A stretch of 46,274 nt of DNA from JAGLSB01 sp023135955 (GTDB taxonomy: Bacteria; Bacteroidota; Bacteroidia; Bacteroidales; GCA-2748055), in the NCBI GenBank assembly GCA_030673645.1, contig DAOVIO010000019.1, forward strand, positions 1 to 46,274, given 5' to 3'. The notes beneath the pieces are model-generated. The model was not told the DNA's origin, searched no databases, and saw only the letters and a list, made by a program, of their open reading frames with translations. Within the stretch, counting starts at the first letter, position 1, and every line of letters starts with the position of its first letter. Shown here piece by piece: positions 1 through 9,247 of the stretch. The position numbers were made by a program, and so were the translations under genes.

Positions 1-69
1 ACTTTCCTGCCATCTGCTTATCAGGGAAAACATCTCCGACTGACTCGTGCTTCTTTCTAATTTTGTCAT
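1..69 (-). CDS. IS66 accessory protein TnpA-like, N-terminus only
   Basis: The first 23 codons are visible, starting at an ATG at 69. The peptide begins MTKLERSTSQSEMFSLISRW, which follows the usual start of IS66-family TnpA (HTH accessory proteins that open with a Ser/Arg/Gln-rich stretch, then a helix containing MFSLI and W). The rest lies outside the window. Identification rests on this short stretch plus the terminus-like sequence 70 bp upstream. Confidence 0.5.
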   Translation of the reverse strand, partial: MTKLERSTSQSEMFSLISRWQES

Positions 70-138
70 GATATTATTTTCCGGTAAAGCTAAACCCTGT
101 GGTCAGATTTGGCAAGATGTAGTTCGCCGAAGGCTTAC
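1..138 (-). mobile_element. Truncated end of an IS66-family insertion sequence
   Basis: Read on the minus strand, a possible terminus starts at 138 with GTAAGCCTTCGGCGAACTAC, which resembles the GTAAGCG-type ends of IS66 elements. About 70 bp inside it, an ORF with an IS66 TnpA-like N-terminus begins and runs off the left edge. The element therefore extends out of the window. The other end and the target duplication cannot be seen, so the exact boundary is an inference. Confidence 0.55.
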
Positions 139-140
139 AT

Positions 141-263
141 TCATCCAGCACTTTACAGAATCTGAGGATCTCTAGAGAAGTCAAGTCAGTTAAACTAGGA
201 GGTAAATTGTACTATGAGGCACAGCAATTTGATAATTTGTCAGATAGGAAACTACTTGATTAG
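141..263 (+). pseudogene. 3' remnant of an HTH_17 / excisionase-type gene
   Basis: An open frame without a start codon runs from the IS66-like terminus to a TAG at 261-263. It contains TLQNLR, then VKSVKLGGKLYYEAQQFDN. This fits the recognition helix and KIYY-type wing at the end of HTH_17 (MerR/excisionase-like) proteins common on Bacteroidetes mobile elements. The 5' part is missing exactly where the IS-like sequence starts, so insertion probably destroyed the gene. The assignment is from pattern only. Confidence 0.35.
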
Positions 264-385
264 TTAAAACTTAGTATGTCATTTTAATTGATTGCGGGGA
301 GTCGAACTAATAGATATAATAAACAGTATCACAAGTATATACAAGTGGATGCCTTTTGTGTGGTGTCTGAATAAGTATCTACAAT

Positions 386-2872
386 CTATATTTCTATCGG
401 AATTTGATTAATAATAGGAGTATATAAATCTATATCTATTTCAGGGGCTTCAATAGAAACTATTAAAGAGTATCTGACGGTTGAATCATGTTTTCTTAAT
501 TTAGGTCGTGTTCTATACCATCCATTAACTGGAAATATTGCAATAAGATTTTTTGTCGCAAGTTCTGAAGCTGTACCTTCCCAGAGATCCTTATGAATAG
601 TGCCTTTATTCCTTGAATTAGGGCCGATGATCCAATTCTCGCCTCCTGCAACCGACTCATACTCCTCAGTTCTAATTTCACTATTTATTCGCTGTTTAAA
701 ATCGTCCAATGATTCCAAAGGATTATTCATTTTAAACCTTAGCCCATGAGATTGATAATTAAATTTGTTACTATAATTCCGATTACCAGGATTTGGTTCT
801 ATAAAATATGATAAAGTAAGTTGGAGCTTAACTTCTGCTTCTGCAAGATCAAATAGAATATCCTGAGGAAAAGGTAGCTCATAGGTGTGAACATCTTTGG
901 TACGGACTCTGCCATTTTCTAATACGAACGGTTGAATCTCTCTTTCTGCGATTAGTGTCAAAGAGTTCTTTGCACTATATAAAGCCTTTTCAAGGTTTGG
1001 AACTCCAAATCCGTATCTTCTTAGAAGTTCCTTCTTCTGAGGTAAATTCAAATCTCCTAAATTTCTACTTTCTAGCATTACACTAGTCCAATCAGCAGAA
1101 TGTATTATTAGCCCACGAATGGTCTCCGGCCAATAATTGTCGTATTCAACGGAAATTTGTGATGCGAGCTGTGATACTAATGCTGCTGCACAACTCGTAT
1201 CAGCAAAAACTGAGAGAAGTCGTTCTTGAAAATTGCTATTAGTTGTTAATAATTGTAAAGAATCAGGATCGATTAGTGAATTAGCCTGGATACCAAGGTT
1301 TCCTCCTTCATAAACAATATCCGGTTTTATGGCCCACTTGTTATCCCATAAAAGAGATGTTGAATTAGAAGGTCCCATCCCACCAACAGGGGCAAGAGGC
1401 ATAGTATCCGGGTACAACTCATTATCGATTTCAAATTTTTCAGTGAATGTGCCAATGGTTAAAGCATTAAATGATTGTCCAGGATCCTTTATAGTACTAA
1501 CATCATTTATTGTAATATAATTTGAAGGATTTGATCCAAGAAATACATTTCCGCCCGAAATAATAAATAAATACTTATCCTGCAAATCTGTACTCGATCC
1601 GTAAATAATTTTGTCTATTGAAGATGACCATGATGATGGAATACCTTTATATACACCTTCTTTTGTTGTCACAGCCATGCAGAATAGCCTATTCCGTTGG
1701 GGGTTATTTATAATGGCCCTTGCTGCAGCTTCCTCCGTTATAAGTCCAAATAATTCAGGTTCATTTGGATCATTTTCTTGTAATACTTTAATTGATTCAA
1801 TTTGGTGAAAAATCTCAACTGAATTGCTTGATTTTAGTGTTTCAAATAGATCACCATATAATGACAATCCAGCCATTTGAGTTCCATGACCATTCCTATA
1901 ATCATCACCAGTACCCCAATCTGACTTAACTGTGTCCGTGTTACTGTCAGGTACAAATTTGCTTAGAAGAATATGGCCGTTATTTATGCCAGAATCTAAT
2001 AAACATACTGCGAAAGAATCATCATCTATCTTGGATTCAATCCTTCCGTTAAGTTCCTCAACCCATTCTATCTCATCTTCCCTTGATAGTCTTGTAAAAA
2101 ATTCTGCTGTTTCTTTTGGTTTTCTTAGTTCAGCTAAATTATCTAAAAACATCAATGAATCTGATAATTGATCAGCCCTCCCACGAACAAGTCTAACTAT
2201 ATGTTCAGGGAATACAATACGTTTATTTGGAGTGATAGCGCCAAATGATTCCAACTGAGTAATTACCTTTTCGTCCTCATGGTCATCTTGAAAGAGATTA
2301 TTTCTTCGTAGCCAGACCTCCCACCATACATCCTCATCTTCACTTGGAAATATTATTGTATTGTCCTCTGTCCAGAAAGATTTTAAAGTTGCAAGCTGAA
2401 TATCAGCAATATTTGCTATTAATTTTTCGTTAAGCGGTCTCCCTGTAATAGAATTGCGTTCAATATATTGTTGCGTTTTTCTAATGAAAGTACTAATACC
2501 ACCCTCTCTTAACATTACAATCACAGAATATCTTTTTTCTCGACTATCGTTGAAAATTTCTTTAATATTCAGAAGTTTATAACTATCTCTTTCTGTGTCG
2601 AAGGTATCAAAAGCCAATTCAAAATTATAATCGGAGATAAATTCAACATAAATTGCATTTTCAAAAATGGCACCTTCAGGTAATCCTATCTCCTTTAGGT
2701 CATTGTATCTTTCCTGAACAGTATGCCATTTATCTAATAAATAACTACCATGAATGTTTCTGACTCTTTGAGCAATTCTAATTTGGCCCCCGAATCTTTG
2801 AGGAGTAGTATAATAATCCTGAGATAAAAATCCATTAAATTTTATGTGCTTTAAATTTCGATCGTTGGGCAT
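386..2872 (-). CDS. ietS: IetS-like subtilase (S8 serine protease) of an ATPase-subtilase pair
   Basis: An 828-aa cytoplasmic subtilisin-like protease with no signal peptide. The catalytic triad is readable: Asp in LLDSGIN (about residue 292), His in NGHGTQMAG (about 329) and Ser in DTSCAAAL (about 559), with the oxyanion Asn in ISGGN (about 438). About 280 N-terminal residues precede the protease domain and about 200 follow it, which is much longer than secreted subtilases. The AAA+ ATPase gene lies 9 bp upstream on the same strand. This order and domain pairing match the IetAS system, known as a plasmid toxin/stability pair and reported as antiphage. The protease is presumably the effector held in check by the ATPase. 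The symbol is given by architecture, not by alignment. Confidence 0.8.
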   Translation of the reverse strand: MPNDRNLKHIKFNGFLSQDYYTTPQRFGGQIRIAQRVRNIHGSYLLDKWHTVQERYNDLKEIGLPEGAIFENAIYVEFISDYNFELAFDTFDTERDSYKLLNIKEIFNDSREKRYSVIVMLREGGISTFIRKTQQYIERNSITGRPLNEKLIANIADIQLATLKSFWTEDNTIIFPSEDEDVWWEVWLRRNNLFQDDHEDEKVITQLESFGAITPNKRIVFPEHIVRLVRGRADQLSDSLMFLDNLAELRKPKETAEFFTRLSREDEIEWVEELNGRIESKIDDDSFAVCLLDSGINNGHILLSKFVPDSNTDTVKSDWGTGDDYRNGHGTQMAGLSLYGDLFETLKSSNSVEIFHQIESIKVLQENDPNEPELFGLITEEAAARAIINNPQRNRLFCMAVTTKEGVYKGIPSSWSSSIDKIIYGSSTDLQDKYLFIISGGNVFLGSNPSNYITINDVSTIKDPGQSFNALTIGTFTEKFEIDNELYPDTMPLAPVGGMGPSNSTSLLWDNKWAIKPDIVYEGGNLGIQANSLIDPDSLQLLTTNSNFQERLLSVFADTSCAAALVSQLASQISVEYDNYWPETIRGLIIHSADWTSVMLESRNLGDLNLPQKKELLRRYGFGVPNLEKALYSAKNSLTLIAEREIQPFVLENGRVRTKDVHTYELPFPQDILFDLAEAEVKLQLTLSYFIEPNPGNRNYSNKFNYQSHGLRFKMNNPLESLDDFKQRINSEIRTEEYESVAGGENWIIGPNSRNKGTIHKDLWEGTASELATKNLIAIFPVNGWYRTRPKLRKHDSTVRYSLIVSIEAPEIDIDLYTPIINQIPIEI

Positions 2873-2881
2873 TAGAGTATA

Positions 2882-3865
2882 TTAGGTGGTCCTTTTCCTT
2901 GATTGGAGAAATTTTGAAATTGAACTCTCTGAAATTACTTGTTTACCACCTATTATCATTTCCTTTTTTGACTCATCACAAGCCCGTACAATATCAGCGT
3001 AGTTTAATCCCTGCGCTAATACTGCAATCTCTTTTATAGGCATTTCATTGGCTAGTTTAAATCCTTTTAGATGATGCTTTATTAATGAAATGATCTCATT
3101 CTGACTGGGTTGAGAGTATTTGATAATGTCATCAAACCTCCTGTATAATGCTTTATCAAGGGCCTCTGGCATATTCGTAGCAGCAATAATAATGCTGCTT
3201 GAATTATCTTTTTCAATATTTATTAAAAAACTATTCAACACTCGTCTAATTTCACCTACATCATTGTGTTGGCTTCGATGCGAACCTATTGAATCAAATT
3301 CATCAAATAAATAAACTGCTCGATATTCTTTCATCGCTTCAAAAACAATACGAAGCTTTGAAATAGTCTCCCCCATAAACTTAGATATGAGTCCATCAAG
3401 TCGAACAATAAAAACTGACAATCCCAATTCACCGGCGAGCGCTTGGGCTGTCATAGTTTTTCCGCACCCAGGTTGTCCTTCAAGGAGCAATTTTCTTCTT
3501 GGAGTTAAACCATGTTTTATTAATTGATCATATTTTCGTTGCTCAGATAAAATTCTCTGCAATGATTCCTTTATCATTGGATCAAGAATCATATCAATGA
3601 ACTTGATGCTAGGATGTGAAATTTCAATTAATTCTTCAAGCTCTCTCTTCGATTTTGATAAATGGATTACTTTATCCTTGTCCATTATTGATAAGGATCT
3701 ATCTTTTTTAGCTTTATCTATTAGTTCTTTTAACTCTCTCGCAAATAAGGTATGACCTGACTTAGCTTCCTTTGCAGCAATTTGCATCGCAGTAGCATAA
3801 AATCGAGAATCATCGGAACTTCCAAATGATTTTATTAATTGTTTTATTTGTTCAGCTGAGGCCAT
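2882..3865 (-). CDS. ietA: IetA-like AAA+ ATPase, partner of the subtilase
   Basis: A 327-aa AAA+ protein of the FtsH/spastin-like type. Walker A is GQPGCGKTMTAQ (about residue 133), Walker B is AVYLFDEFDSIG (about 193), sensor 1 is IIIAATNMPEALD, and an arginine-finger-type RRFDD follows. The N-terminal 90 residues are helical and charged and could bind a partner. It is the first gene of a two-gene operon, with the S8 protease starting 9 bp after its stop. In the IetAS family the ATPase is the regulatory or antitoxin-like component. A weak TATCTTAG lies about 20 bp upstream of the ATG as a possible -7 element. The ATPase assignment is secure; the system name rests on gene order. Confidence 0.8.
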   Translation of the reverse strand: MASAEQIKQLIKSFGSSDDSRFYATAMQIAAKEAKSGHTLFARELKELIDKAKKDRSLSIMDKDKVIHLSKSKRELEELIEISHPSIKFIDMILDPMIKESLQRILSEQRKYDQLIKHGLTPRRKLLLEGQPGCGKTMTAQALAGELGLSVFIVRLDGLISKFMGETISKLRIVFEAMKEYRAVYLFDEFDSIGSHRSQHNDVGEIRRVLNSFLINIEKDNSSSIIIAATNMPEALDKALYRRFDDIIKYSQPSQNEIISLIKHHLKGFKLANEMPIKEIAVLAQGLNYADIVRACDESKKEMIIGGKQVISESSISKFLQSRKRTT

Positions 3866-4073
3866 TCTTAAATTTTTATACTAAGATAGAGTTAACCTAT
3901 CATACTTACCACGTTAATTATCAACATGATGAGATTTCTCTTTTCAACTCTAATTTGCTTATAAAGTTAAGTAACATCTATCGAAATCTCAACAAACCTA
4001 TCACTTTTAATTCAATAATATTCAGATTCATTAATTCAATGCTATGGATCAATTATTCAAATATATTATATCT

Positions 4074-7000
4074 CTACAAAAATATTTCATCAATAATTCC
4101 TTTAATTTCCGATGAATCAATGCCTCCATCAGGTTTATCTCTTGAGATAATCAGTTGCTTATCAGCATCAGGATTTTCTTTATAATCTACTATTCCATTT
4201 CTTTCATACCATTCTTTTTTCCTGGTCCATTTGCTTCTATAGTCATCTTTGGTAAGTAATCCCAAGTGTTCCCAATAGTATATTATGCCTGAATCTGAAT
4301 CTTCAATGGTAAAATCAGGATGAATAGTAACACCTTTATCATCTGAAATGGGTGCTTCATAAACATACTGTATGTTATTATTGTGAAGCTTATCAGCAAT
4401 TATAACTTCCGATTTGGAAATCATAAACTCTCCTTTTTCTGACACTTGTATATAATTTGTGTCGTAATATTTCTTATTAATGATCTTTAAATTTGGCTCG
4501 ATCATTAAATCGGTTAACCTGCGACCTGTTTCAGAATATTCACCTGATGTGTACTTCCTATAATCCTTAAACTCTCCTTGATGAAGAATCACGATTCGGT
4601 CCTCTTGTCTAGTAAGTGCTGTATAAAATAGTTCTCGTGATAGAATTGGGCATGGGTTTGGTAAAATAAACAATACTACTCTAAAGCCACTACCCTGTGA
4701 CTTATGGACAGTAATTGAATAAGCTAATTCTATTTGAATATCACCATCCTCCTTGAAATCAGACTCCCGAAATACATAGGCATAATCTGGCTGTGAGGAG
4801 AATACTATATTTACGGGACGGGGACTGTCGTAATTCCAAGATCCATATTTACCTACTTGTATACCTATTTCACCATTAGCTATATACTTTAAAATTTCAG
4901 CTTCTCCCAAATTATTCGGGTTGTAGATTTGGTTCCAGGGTTTTTCCCATCGCAAATTTCTCCTGTTAATTACTTTATCACCATATACAACGCCATCATC
5001 TCCAATAGGTTTCGGTTGTTTTCTTGGTGAATATCTTTCTTCTCCTGTTTGTCGATCAATATACTTTCCAGGAAATATTGCTTTTTCCTTTGTATTTGCT
5101 CTGAAAGTTTTTTGAATCTTTTGATTTACAACTTTTGTTCCATAGCCAGCATTACGAGTTGGGGAAAGGATTTGCCAATTTTCAATTTCCCTAGCGGAAT
5201 CAAGATTAAAACCTGACCATTTTGATTTTTCGTAATGAACGTATGACCCCAGTGAAGAATCGAAATTAGCTTGTGAGGATAATAGAGTTTTATTCGGGAG
5301 CTTTCTCAGTAAGAAATCAATTTCTGAATTAGTAACGTTAACTAAAATTTCTTCAAGGTGACGTACATTGTACCATTCAATGAATTTTATACTCCCTAAC
5401 TCATTATCCTTTACAGTTGAAATTTCATCGAAAATGTTGATTTCCTCCTTCTTAATAGGATCATCACTGAACCATTTACCTAATCTTACATCAAGTCGAT
5501 CAGATTCTACTTCCGGAATGTTTTTATCAGAATATTGTCGGAATAAAATTTTAAGCTCTGCGACATTCTTCTTCTCTTCTTCTAAGTAGCCTTTTATATC
5601 AACAAAGGGCCGTCCAGCTCCAATAGGTGGAAGCTGGCGATAATCACCTACTAAAATCAATCTTTCTAGTCCACTTAAACTATCCAATAATGCAGCTAAC
5701 TGCTCTTCTGTAACCATAGAGGATTCATCCAATATTACCGTGTCATATTTTTGCGACTCAGCATTAGGATTTATAAAATATTGTCCTGTTTCAGGATTGT
5801 ATCGTTTTGCCTGAATCAAAAACTGAGCAAGTGTTTTAGCATCTTTACCCATTTTGACCCTTGCCTTGCCTGTTGGCGCTAACTTTAATACTGATCCGTT
5901 TTTTATAAACGGTTGTTCACACAAAATATTCAGCAGAGTAGTTTTTCCGGTTCCTGCAGGTCCGATTAAAATTGATATTCGGCTATTTGACAACACATCT
6001 AACGCATTTGCTTTTTCTTGCCTGGCTTTTTTATCCCTATGTTGGTACCATTCTGGATTATTTTCATCAATAGCACCAAATTGTGAATCAATAATTTCAA
6101 TCCAATCCATTGATATGGGTGGATTTATTAGCCTTTTTGTACGCTTCTGGATGAAATTTCTAATCTTTTGCTTTATATAATCAAAGCGTTTTAGCTTAAA
6201 ATAATACAGTTCATCATCAACATCTAATACAAATCGAATTACTTCCTCTTCTAAAAACTCTTCAATCGCAATCAAATTTCTGATTGACGGATTGCATAAA
6301 GGCTGCAAGGGTTGCTCATCTAATTTGGAAACTAACTGGGTATCAGTTATAAGCGTGTTGCCATCTACTGCAGCTTTTTCTAAAATTTGAATTGTAAAAG
6401 CTCTGATTCTGCGATGATCAAGTGGTGATGAAATATCAATAATATCAGGAAAAGGAAATGTTTTCAATATGGACGTGTTACCATACAAGGCTTTGTCAAT
6501 CAATGGTACCGAAAACTGAGTTTTATCGAGACGTGTATTTTCATATAATAAGTATGGATTCTTTATGTATGAAATTTGTTGTTTTTCCTTAGTATCAATT
6601 ACTAAATTAACTTGTTTATTGTCAACATTCATTCTACTAAGAAACTGAACGAAGTCTTTCTCTTCTCTACTTAAAGTTTTCCATGTGGATATTACAGTGT
6701 CGCTGATGTTTAACTTCAATGAAGGTGATAGAAACGAATTATCTCCTTGAAAAAATTTCTCAACATAATCCCATGGATTTTCTACTACCTCACCATTCTC
6801 ATCATCTCTAATCAACCTGTCAAGCTCCCAAGCAATTAAATTTCCATCCGATAATTTTAATCCCGAAAGCACAGCCCCAAGTCCTGGAAATGGGCCTCTC
6901 ATTTTCCAAAGCTTCGACAATTCTAAATCTATCCAATTCAGTTGTGTTTCATAATTCTTATTTGGTAAGATAGACTCAAACTTTCTAAGTTTTTCATGCA

Positions 7001-7877
7001 GGATTAGAAGGGATTCAATAGCTGAATCATGACTTATCCACTCAGAACCGTACGAAAACTCCTCAAAGCTTGGCGCAAATGCAATATAATCGGAAATTTG
7101 TATGCTATCATCTTGTTCTACCAATTTGAAAAACTCCTGATAGGGTAGAAGAAAACCGTCTTTATTATCCTCTCTAATTGTATGAAATATTGGACGTTCC
7201 CATAGTGTGCTTCTAAAGTTAATCGCCATATTGTCTTTATACTCATATTCTGTAAGATCGCCAATATCTAAAATATGGCCTACTCCGATAAGTATGCGGC
7301 TTGTAGTTTCAACGAAAGGGACATTTTTAGCATAGATAAAAACCAAAGAATTACCTGGCTTAATTGGCTTAATAAATGTATCTAATAAGACTCTTTGATT
7401 GTCTATTTGCTGAACCCAAGAATTTTTAAAGTTTAGCTGAGGTTCTTTTTCAGGTCCATAAGGCAAATTTAGGGTTGCTGCTATCTCGGATGTATTGTCT
7501 TCGGGATTTTTCAACATCCAGTTATATGGGATTACAGAAAAGCTATAACCAGGATAGAAATAGGTGGTCTCTTTATAATGAGCATAATAATCCTTATTCC
7601 CATCATTTTGACTATATGGGTGATCTACCTTTTTATAGATTGGGTGTGGTGACATAAAATGCACCTTTTCACTCACACACGGAGGCAGTTCATCTTGATG
7701 CAGTTCGTGAATCCATTGTTCTGTAATACCTTCTTCATGATCTGCATTTTTACTTTCATTAATTCGAGGTAAAAACATACATGAACCATTATCTCTTGGA
7801 TGGCGGCAAATTTTTCCATTCCAGCCGGAATCATGCCAAGGCACTCTTACAGAAATATGTTTAGTAGGTATGTTCAT
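4074..7877 (-). CDS. RecD-like SF1 helicase with C-terminal PD-(D/E)xK-like nuclease
   Basis: About 1267 aa. A TTG at 7898 is possible, but the ATG at 7877 is preferred. The SF1B helicase core starts near residue 640: Walker A GPAGTGKTTLL, Walker B DTVILDESSM, motif III VGDYRQLPPIGAG, motif V SITVHKSQGSGF and motif VI YTALTRQEDR, as in RecD2/UvrD_C_2 helicases. The last about 120 residues hold SEVIIADKL, then YEAP, HPDFTIED and YYWEHLG. This spacing fits a PD-(D/E)xK nuclease (E, then D, then E/H). The first about 600 residues are unlike RecD; residues 7-40 hold a VPWHDSGWNGKIC motif with further Cys at about 34 and 66. Unwinding and cutting of foreign DNA is the likely role (inference). The HEPN-like gene lies 94 bp upstream on the same strand. 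Confidence 0.75.
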   Translation of the reverse strand: MNIPTKHISVRVPWHDSGWNGKICRHPRDNGSCMFLPRINESKNADHEEGITEQWIHELHQDELPPCVSEKVHFMSPHPIYKKVDHPYSQNDGNKDYYAHYKETTYFYPGYSFSVIPYNWMLKNPEDNTSEIAATLNLPYGPEKEPQLNFKNSWVQQIDNQRVLLDTFIKPIKPGNSLVFIYAKNVPFVETTSRILIGVGHILDIGDLTEYEYKDNMAINFRSTLWERPIFHTIREDNKDGFLLPYQEFFKLVEQDDSIQISDYIAFAPSFEEFSYGSEWISHDSAIESLLILHEKLRKFESILPNKNYETQLNWIDLELSKLWKMRGPFPGLGAVLSGLKLSDGNLIAWELDRLIRDDENGEVVENPWDYVEKFFQGDNSFLSPSLKLNISDTVISTWKTLSREEKDFVQFLSRMNVDNKQVNLVIDTKEKQQISYIKNPYLLYENTRLDKTQFSVPLIDKALYGNTSILKTFPFPDIIDISSPLDHRRIRAFTIQILEKAAVDGNTLITDTQLVSKLDEQPLQPLCNPSIRNLIAIEEFLEEEVIRFVLDVDDELYYFKLKRFDYIKQKIRNFIQKRTKRLINPPISMDWIEIIDSQFGAIDENNPEWYQHRDKKARQEKANALDVLSNSRISILIGPAGTGKTTLLNILCEQPFIKNGSVLKLAPTGKARVKMGKDAKTLAQFLIQAKRYNPETGQYFINPNAESQKYDTVILDESSMVTEEQLAALLDSLSGLERLILVGDYRQLPPIGAGRPFVDIKGYLEEEKKNVAELKILFRQYSDKNIPEVESDRLDVRLGKWFSDDPIKKEEINIFDEISTVKDNELGSIKFIEWYNVRHLEEILVNVTNSEIDFLLRKLPNKTLLSSQANFDSSLGSYVHYEKSKWSGFNLDSAREIENWQILSPTRNAGYGTKVVNQKIQKTFRANTKEKAIFPGKYIDRQTGEERYSPRKQPKPIGDDGVVYGDKVINRRNLRWEKPWNQIYNPNNLGEAEILKYIANGEIGIQVGKYGSWNYDSPRPVNIVFSSQPDYAYVFRESDFKEDGDIQIELAYSITVHKSQGSGFRVVLFILPNPCPILSRELFYTALTRQEDRIVILHQGEFKDYRKYTSGEYSETGRRLTDLMIEPNLKIINKKYYDTNYIQVSEKGEFMISKSEVIIADKLHNNNIQYVYEAPISDDKGVTIHPDFTIEDSDSGIIYYWEHLGLLTKDDYRSKWTRKKEWYERNGIVDYKENPDADKQLIISRDKPDGGIDSSEIKGIIDEIFL

Positions 7878-7971
7878 AATGGGTATTCTTAAATCCAATC
7901 CAGTCGTAAAAAATTAGGTTATTTTCATTTAAAGTAGAATAAGAGGGAGTTAATGATAAATTAAACCACAG

Positions 7972-8775
7972 TCATTTTGTTATTAAATAAGTTGGATCAT
8001 ATATCTTCTGTTCATATACAACATTCTCAATAATAAAAATGCAAATCCCTATTAATCTTTTGCAGTTATTGTAAAAAGTATCTTCAACAAGGGGCTCCAT
8101 TATTATTGGTTCATTAGGTTTATATGAGTAAGTTATTTTGTCATATAAACATATTACTTCCTTCTGTCCGTGAAAAATAAAATTTGAGTGAATACCATTT
8201 CTTAATCGACCATAATTAGTTAGGAATCCTAAAGTATCCTTATAGTTAGAATCTGAAGAAAACTTTGTTTTTAGCACTTTAAGTAAGGAAGCTATTTTTC
8301 TAGAAGATTGGACCAAGTGAAACGCCCTAATTTTAAGTTTATCTAGGCAATTAATATCTGATGTATCAATTTCATGCTTATTTAAACAGTTTGAAATTTC
8401 AACATAGTCTTCCTCCAACAATTTTCTTTTCTTTTCATCATTAAATATGCACTTGGAAACGTATGATATAAATAATTCAAAATTAGACCATGAATCCACA
8501 ACTAATTGTGAATTTGCACTGTTTATATGATTCCTAATTTGCGTCTCTAGATTTGATTTAGCAATAGACTTATTATTATAAATGGTTTTGTAAGTATCAA
8601 TAAAATATTCTTGTTCGGTTAATCCAATTTCCAGAAAGTAATTACATAAGATTGCGTTAAAACCATCAAAAACTGAAATCCTCATATCCTCATGATCAAA
8701 TCTCTCTTTTAATCTGGTACATAAATTTTGCAAGAACTTAATCTCTATTAAAATTTCTGTTTTCAGCATTTTCAT
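7972..8775 (-). CDS. HEPN-like protein of unknown function
   Basis: A 267-aa, almost wholly helical soluble protein without signal peptide or membrane segments. Near residue 190 it has GRLRNGIHSNFIFHG. The RLRNGIH part fits the R-(N)-x-x-x-H neighbourhood of HEPN and HEPN-like (Cthe_2314/MAE_28990-type) domains, some of which are RNases in defence and toxin-antitoxin systems. No recognised partner domain is visible. It lies just upstream of the helicase-nuclease on the same strand and downstream of the two-ATPase module, so it could belong to either. HEPN fold is inferred from one motif and helicity; catalytic activity is not established. Confidence 0.45.
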   Translation of the reverse strand: MKMLKTEILIEIKFLQNLCTRLKERFDHEDMRISVFDGFNAILCNYFLEIGLTEQEYFIDTYKTIYNNKSIAKSNLETQIRNHINSANSQLVVDSWSNFELFISYVSKCIFNDEKKRKLLEEDYVEISNCLNKHEIDTSDINCLDKLKIRAFHLVQSSRKIASLLKVLKTKFSSDSNYKDTLGFLTNYGRLRNGIHSNFIFHGQKEVICLYDKITYSYKPNEPIIMEPLVEDTFYNNCKRLIGICIFIIENVVYEQKIYDPTYLITK

Positions 8776-8885
8776 GAATTTCTTTTTTTAGAGTATGGAA
8801 AAAATCAAATTTTATTCCGTGTAATTATTGCTTAAAAATTAATCTCTAGTAAACATTTGAAAATCGTTCATAAATGGATGTTGTT

Positions 8886-8992
8886 TTAATCTTTAAAACG
8901 AGACTCAATTAATTCCATTTGCTCAATTACTTCATTTGGATTTTAATAATCAAATCCTGGGATACTTTAATATTTCCTGTGAGTTCAGCCAT
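8886..8992 (-). pseudogene. Frameshifted small ORF, about 35 codons
   Basis: From an ATG at 8992 the minus strand reads MAELTGNIKVSQDLIIKI and then soon stops. One frame over it continues NPNEVIEQMELIESRFKD to a stop at 8886. The two halves join smoothly if one A is added to the AAAA run near 8939, a typical slippage site. Both parts have ordinary protein-like composition. I do not recognise the family, and the intact gene would be very short, so this is tentative. Confidence 0.25.
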
Positions 8993-9026
8993 TATACATT
9001 TAGTTTAATTATGATTGTATTATTAA

Positions 9027-9060
9027 TCCCCCCAAACCTTTGCTATCCGATCTTTCATCT
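9027..9060. repeat. 34-bp direct repeat, copy 1 (flanks the two-ATPase module)
   Basis: This matches 12523-12556 in 31 of 34 positions, in the same orientation. The shared part on the minus strand includes AAAGGTTTGGGGGGA. The two copies lie just outside both ends of the two-ATPase operon. On the minus strand copy 1 can be read MKDRIAKVWGD then stop, and copy 2 KIKDRIVKVWGE then stop. Two of the three differences are third-codon changes, as expected for two former gene 3' ends. Confidence 0.8.
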
Positions 9061-9247
9061 ATGCTAAGAAAGGAAGTCAAATTCTTGTTTATTAATACTT
9101 AAACAAGCTATTAAAACAAGTTTTTTGATATAAGACCCTATAATTACTACCCTAAGGAATTTGTTAGAAACAGGATAGTTCTTACTACCAAAATATTAAT
9201 TAACTTTTCAGTATAAGTTGTTCTAATTCAAGAAGACTTATACAAAA

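Larger units (their letters stand above)
8776..9247 (-). other. 472-bp spacer with gene scars
   Basis: No intact gene is seen. On the minus strand this AT-rich stretch holds one copy of the 34-bp direct repeat (9027-9060), whose reading frame is a short peptide tail ending in WGD and a stop, and then a small frameshifted ORF (8886-8992). Both look like leftovers of replaced genes. A promoter for the HEPN-like gene should lie here, but no clear TAnnTTTG element was identified. Confidence 0.5.
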
